DNA of 7,471 nucleotides, taken from positions 1 to 7,471 of the forward strand of contig SKKS01000377.1 in assembly GCA_007123625.1 (NCBI GenBank). The letters are read 5' to 3'. Position numbers and translations under genes: made by a program. Positions within the stretch are counted from its first letter, which is position 1, and each line of letters opens with the position of its first letter. Shown here in pieces: positions 5,827 to 7,471 of the stretch. The notes beneath the pieces were generated by a model. The model saw only the letters and a program-made list of their open reading frames with translations, was not told where the DNA came from and searched no databases. The stretch comes from Paracoccaceae bacterium. Its GTDB lineage: Bacteria; Pseudomonadota; Alphaproteobacteria; Rhodobacterales; Rhodobacteraceae.

Positions 5827-6033
5827 ATGTACATCATCCTTGCGCTGCTGATCGCCGTGGCGGTCATCTTGATCCTGCAACCCTGGAAACGCCGCGGCTG
5901 CCGCTGGCGTGAAGACCGGCGCGCGCTGGTCGATGGTCGCGTGCTGCACCGCTGCGCAGCCTGCGGGGCCGAACTGGCGCTTCCCAAAGGGCGCCAGCCC
6001 ACGACCTGCCTTGCCGGACAGGACGATCAATGA
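5827..6033 (+). CDS. Small membrane protein with Cys-rich zinc-ribbon-like tail
   Basis: This 68-residue protein has an N-terminal hydrophobic segment (MYIILALLIAVAVILILQPW, 1-20), a basic stretch KRRGCRWREDRR and a tail with C43-x2-C46 (HRCAACGAE) and C61, plus C25. The CxxC plus a distant Cys resembles half a zinc ribbon, but metal binding is not shown. With the basic residues just after the membrane segment, the tail is probably cytoplasmic. The stop TGA (6031-6033) overlaps the DUF1989 ATG (6030-6032) as ATGA, which argues that this small frame is real. The start is uncertain: no good Shine-Dalgarno precedes 5827, and TTG 5809 is the only in-frame alternative nearby. No function is recognised; from memory, similar short proteins occur in other Rhodobacteraceae. 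Confidence 0.65.
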   Translation: MYIILALLIAVAVILILQPWKRRGCRWREDRRALVDGRVLHRCAACGAELALPKGRQPTTCLAGQDDQ

Positions 6034-6875
6034 CTGCCGCGCCCCCCGATGCCGATACGCGCCGCGCCGTCGCGCCGGTGATCTGCTATCCGGTGGAAAC
6101 CCTGCCCCGCCCCGATCTGACGCTTTACACCGCGGCGCGGGAAACGGCCGTCAAGACCAGCGAAACCATCGTCCCCGCGCGCGACGCCCGCGCCTTTCGC
6201 GTGCCCGCCGGGCAGTTCTTTCGCATCACTTGCGCCCAAGGCCCGCAGGTGGGCGATCTGAACCTGTTCCACGCTGCCGACCTGTCCGAACGCTTCTTTT
6301 CCGGCAAGACCCGCGCGCTGCATGGCACCCATGTGACCACCGGCGACAGGCTTTGGTCCTGCCTGCCATATCTGCGCCCCATTGCAACCATCACCGCCGA
6401 TACGCTGGACTGGTACGGGCGCGATCGCTTCGGCGGCGGGGTGCATGACGTGATCGGCACCCGCTGCGATCCCTATACACACCATCTGTTGAGCGGGCAG
6501 GAGTATCACCATTGCTGCCATTCCAACCTGACCCGCGCGCTGGTGGGCGAAACCGGGCTCCCCATGGCACAGGCCGAGCCATTGGTCCACGACGTGCTCA
6601 ACGTCTTCATGTGCACCGGCTTCACCACTGACACCGGGCAGTATTTCATGAAGACCACCCCCGCGCGGGCAGGGGATTATCTGGAGCTTTTTGCCGAAAT
6701 CGACCTCATCGGCGTGCTGTCGGCCTGTCCGGGTGGCGATTGCGGGGCCGAGCATTCCTCGGACCGCGCCGCGTGCCATCCGCTGCAGGTCGAGGTGTTT
6801 GCCCCCACCCCCGATGCGCTGGCAGGCTGGGCACCCCCGCCGACAAACGGATACGACCGGACCCACGGGATCTGA
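6030..6875 (+). CDS. DUF1989 / urea carboxylase-associated family protein
   Basis: This 281-residue protein belongs to DUF1989. The family includes the urea-carboxylase-associated proteins UAAP1/2, shown in some bacteria to form the carboxyguanidine deiminase CgdAB. Visible family features: the N-terminal sheet segment with FRVPAGQFFRITCAQGPQVGDLNLF (56-80), HGTHVTTGDRLWS (98-110), and a His/Cys-rich centre VIGTRCDPYTHHLL...YHHCCHSNL (141-167). Next are NVFMCTGF (191-198), ARAGDYLELFAEIDLIGVLSACPGGDC (212-238) and ACHPLQVEVF (248-257). The many conserved Cys and His residues suggest a metal site. AGGA lies 6 bases before the ATG, and the start overlaps the preceding small gene. No urea carboxylase, allophanate hydrolase or guanidine riboswitch is in the window, so the substrate here is unknown and this is probably a stand-alone subfamily. 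Confidence 0.88.
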   Translation: MTAAPPDADTRRAVAPVICYPVETLPRPDLTLYTAARETAVKTSETIVPARDARAFRVPAGQFFRITCAQGPQVGDLNLFHAADLSERFFSGKTRALHGTHVTTGDRLWSCLPYLRPIATITADTLDWYGRDRFGGGVHDVIGTRCDPYTHHLLSGQEYHHCCHSNLTRALVGETGLPMAQAEPLVHDVLNVFMCTGFTTDTGQYFMKTTPARAGDYLELFAEIDLIGVLSACPGGDCGAEHSSDRAACHPLQVEVFAPTPDALAGWAPPPTNGYDRTHGI

Positions 6876-6885
6876 GCGCGCGCGG

Positions 6886-6952
6886 CGCCACCAGACCCGC
6901 CCGCAGTACGCCCCCCACCCACCCGCGCGCACTGCGGGCGGGTCTGGTGGCG
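6886..6952. repeat. Perfect 22-bp inverted repeat downstream of the DUF1989 gene
   Basis: The 22 bases at 6886-6907 (beginning CGCCACCAGACC) are exactly complementary to 6931-6952 (beginning ACTGCGGGCGGG), around a 23-base C-rich loop (6908-6930). The stem starts 10 bases after the DUF1989 stop and ends before the promoter of the next gene. No T run follows on the plus strand, so it is either a T-less terminator, an mRNA-stabilising hairpin or a palindromic repeat unit. The minus-strand loop contains GGGTGGGTGGGGGG, with G-quadruplex potential. Confidence 0.75.
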
Positions 6953-6999
6953 GGATCGGGCCGTCGAAACAGATATCGTCGGAAAGTTACATTCACTTC

Positions 7000-7029
7000 T
7001 TGCAATATGTTTGAGTAATGTTATATTGC
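7000..7029 (+). promoter_or_regulatory. Promoter with overlapping operator-like inverted repeat, upstream of the MBL gene
   Basis: TTGCAA (7000-7005), a 16-base spacer and TATATT (7022-7027) form a good sigma-70 promoter in a sharply AT-rich patch. The perfect inverted repeat GCAATAT (7002-7008) / ATATTGC (7023-7029), with centres 21 bases apart (two helical turns), covers both hexamers. Such a site suits a dimeric repressor; BigR/SqrR-type ArsR regulators control Blh and persulfide dioxygenase genes in related bacteria. ATTC-N8-CAAT at 6991-7006 is one base off the ATTC-N8-GAAT motif reported for SqrR. The regulator itself is not in the window. Confidence 0.55.
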
Positions 7030-7056
7030 CCCAAAGCAACACCATTCAGGGGTGAG

Positions 7057-7471
7057 ATGATGCAACCGGAAGTGACTTCGTTCTTCGACAATGACACCAA
7101 CACCATCACATATGTGGTGCGCGACCCGGGCGGCAGCGCCTGTGCCATCATCGATTCGGTACTCGATTTCGACTATGCCTCGGGGCGGACCAGCACCAAA
7201 TCCGCCGATGAGGTGATCGCCTTCGTCCGCGACAAGGGCTATCGCGTGGACTGGCTGCTGGAAACCCATGTCCACGCCGACCACCTGTCCGCCGCGCCCT
7301 ATCTGCAGCAGGAACTGGGCGGCAAGATCGGCATCGGGCACAAGATCACCGTGGTGCAGGACACCTTTGGCAAGGTCTTCAACGCCGGCACCGAATTCGA
7401 ACGCGACGGCAGCCAGTTCGACCAGCTGTTCAATGAGGGTGATTCGATCCATATCGGCCAGCTGCGCGTCG
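7057..7471 (+). CDS. MBL-fold metallo-hydrolase, Blh / persulfide dioxygenase-like (5' part)
   Basis: The first 138 residues are visible and the gene runs off the right edge. The protein has the metallo-beta-lactamase signature HVHADH (H71, H73, D75, H76) in LLETHVHADHLSAAPYL. An N-terminal sheet carries AIIDSVLDFDYASGRT (30-45), the pattern of the Blh/ETHE1-like group that oxidises glutathione persulfide or related sulfur species with Fe(II) in the cytoplasm. Later ligands lie outside the window, so activity cannot be judged. The start is MMQPE; ATG 7057 or 7060 both fit, with AGGGGTGA at 7048-7055 giving 4 or 7 bases of spacing from the AGGGG core, slightly favouring 7060. It has its own promoter and probable operator, separate from the DUF1989 gene. 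A general MBL hydrolase is the alternative. Confidence 0.88.
   Translation, partial: MMQPEVTSFFDNDTNTITYVVRDPGGSACAIIDSVLDFDYASGRTSTKSADEVIAFVRDKGYRVDWLLETHVHADHLSAAPYLQQELGGKIGIGHKITVVQDTFGKVFNAGTEFERDGSQFDQLFNEGDSIHIGQLRV

Noticed and set aside
5777..5851. 24-codon frame from GTG 5777 overlapping the ClpP-like stop as GTGA
   Set aside because: It has no ribosome site or recognisable features and runs out of frame into the better-supported 68-residue gene.

Overview
The window is GC-rich DNA that reads like a chromosomal segment of an alphaproteobacterium, most likely Rhodobacteraceae (Roseobacter/Paracoccus/Rhodobacter group). The reasons are the block rluC - HAD phosphatase - ATP12 chaperone, an ATP12 assembly factor (found in alphaproteobacteria and mitochondria), a DUF1989 protein, a Blh-like metallo-hydrolase, and a LexA-type direct repeat GAAC-N7-GAAC of the alphaproteobacterial kind. 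This is inferred from protein sequence and motif recognition; no database was searched.

Layout. Bases 1-24 hold the right half of a rho-independent terminator for a plus-strand gene that lies outside the window. Bases 25-252 are non-coding and contain a perfect 11-bp hairpin. Bases 282-2732 are a minus-strand operon, read from right to left: a possible 13-codon leader ORF, rluC (23S rRNA pseudouridine synthase), a HAD phosphatase and an ATP12 F1-ATPase assembly chaperone. All three junctions, including leader to rluC, are 4-base ATGA stop/start overlaps. A separate minus-strand gene, uvrC (2857-4731), follows after a 162-base gap. The 422-base divergent region 4732-5153 is AT-rich for this genome and unusually dense in motifs: a perfect DnaA box, a LexA-type box, a 10-bp palindrome inside a plausible promoter, and three GANTC sites. 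A plus-strand group follows: a membrane-anchored ClpP-like protein (5154-5780), a 68-residue membrane/Cys-motif protein (5827-6033) and a DUF1989 protein (6030-6875, again ATGA-coupled). Then come a perfect 22-bp inverted repeat, an AT-rich promoter carrying an operator-like inverted repeat, and the 5' part of a persulfide-dioxygenase-like/Blh metallo-hydrolase that runs off the right edge.

How the genes relate. The minus-strand operon joins ribosome maturation (RluC) with ATP synthase assembly (ATP12) through translational coupling. uvrC acts in nucleotide excision repair, and the motifs upstream of it hint at SOS and/or cell-cycle input. The plus-strand trio is co-oriented, but no common pathway can be read from it. 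The final gene has its own promoter. No mobile element, CRISPR array, tRNA or rRNA was seen. The coding regions are ordinary housekeeping or accessory genes, and the most interesting material is regulatory. No clearly new multi-gene system is visible.
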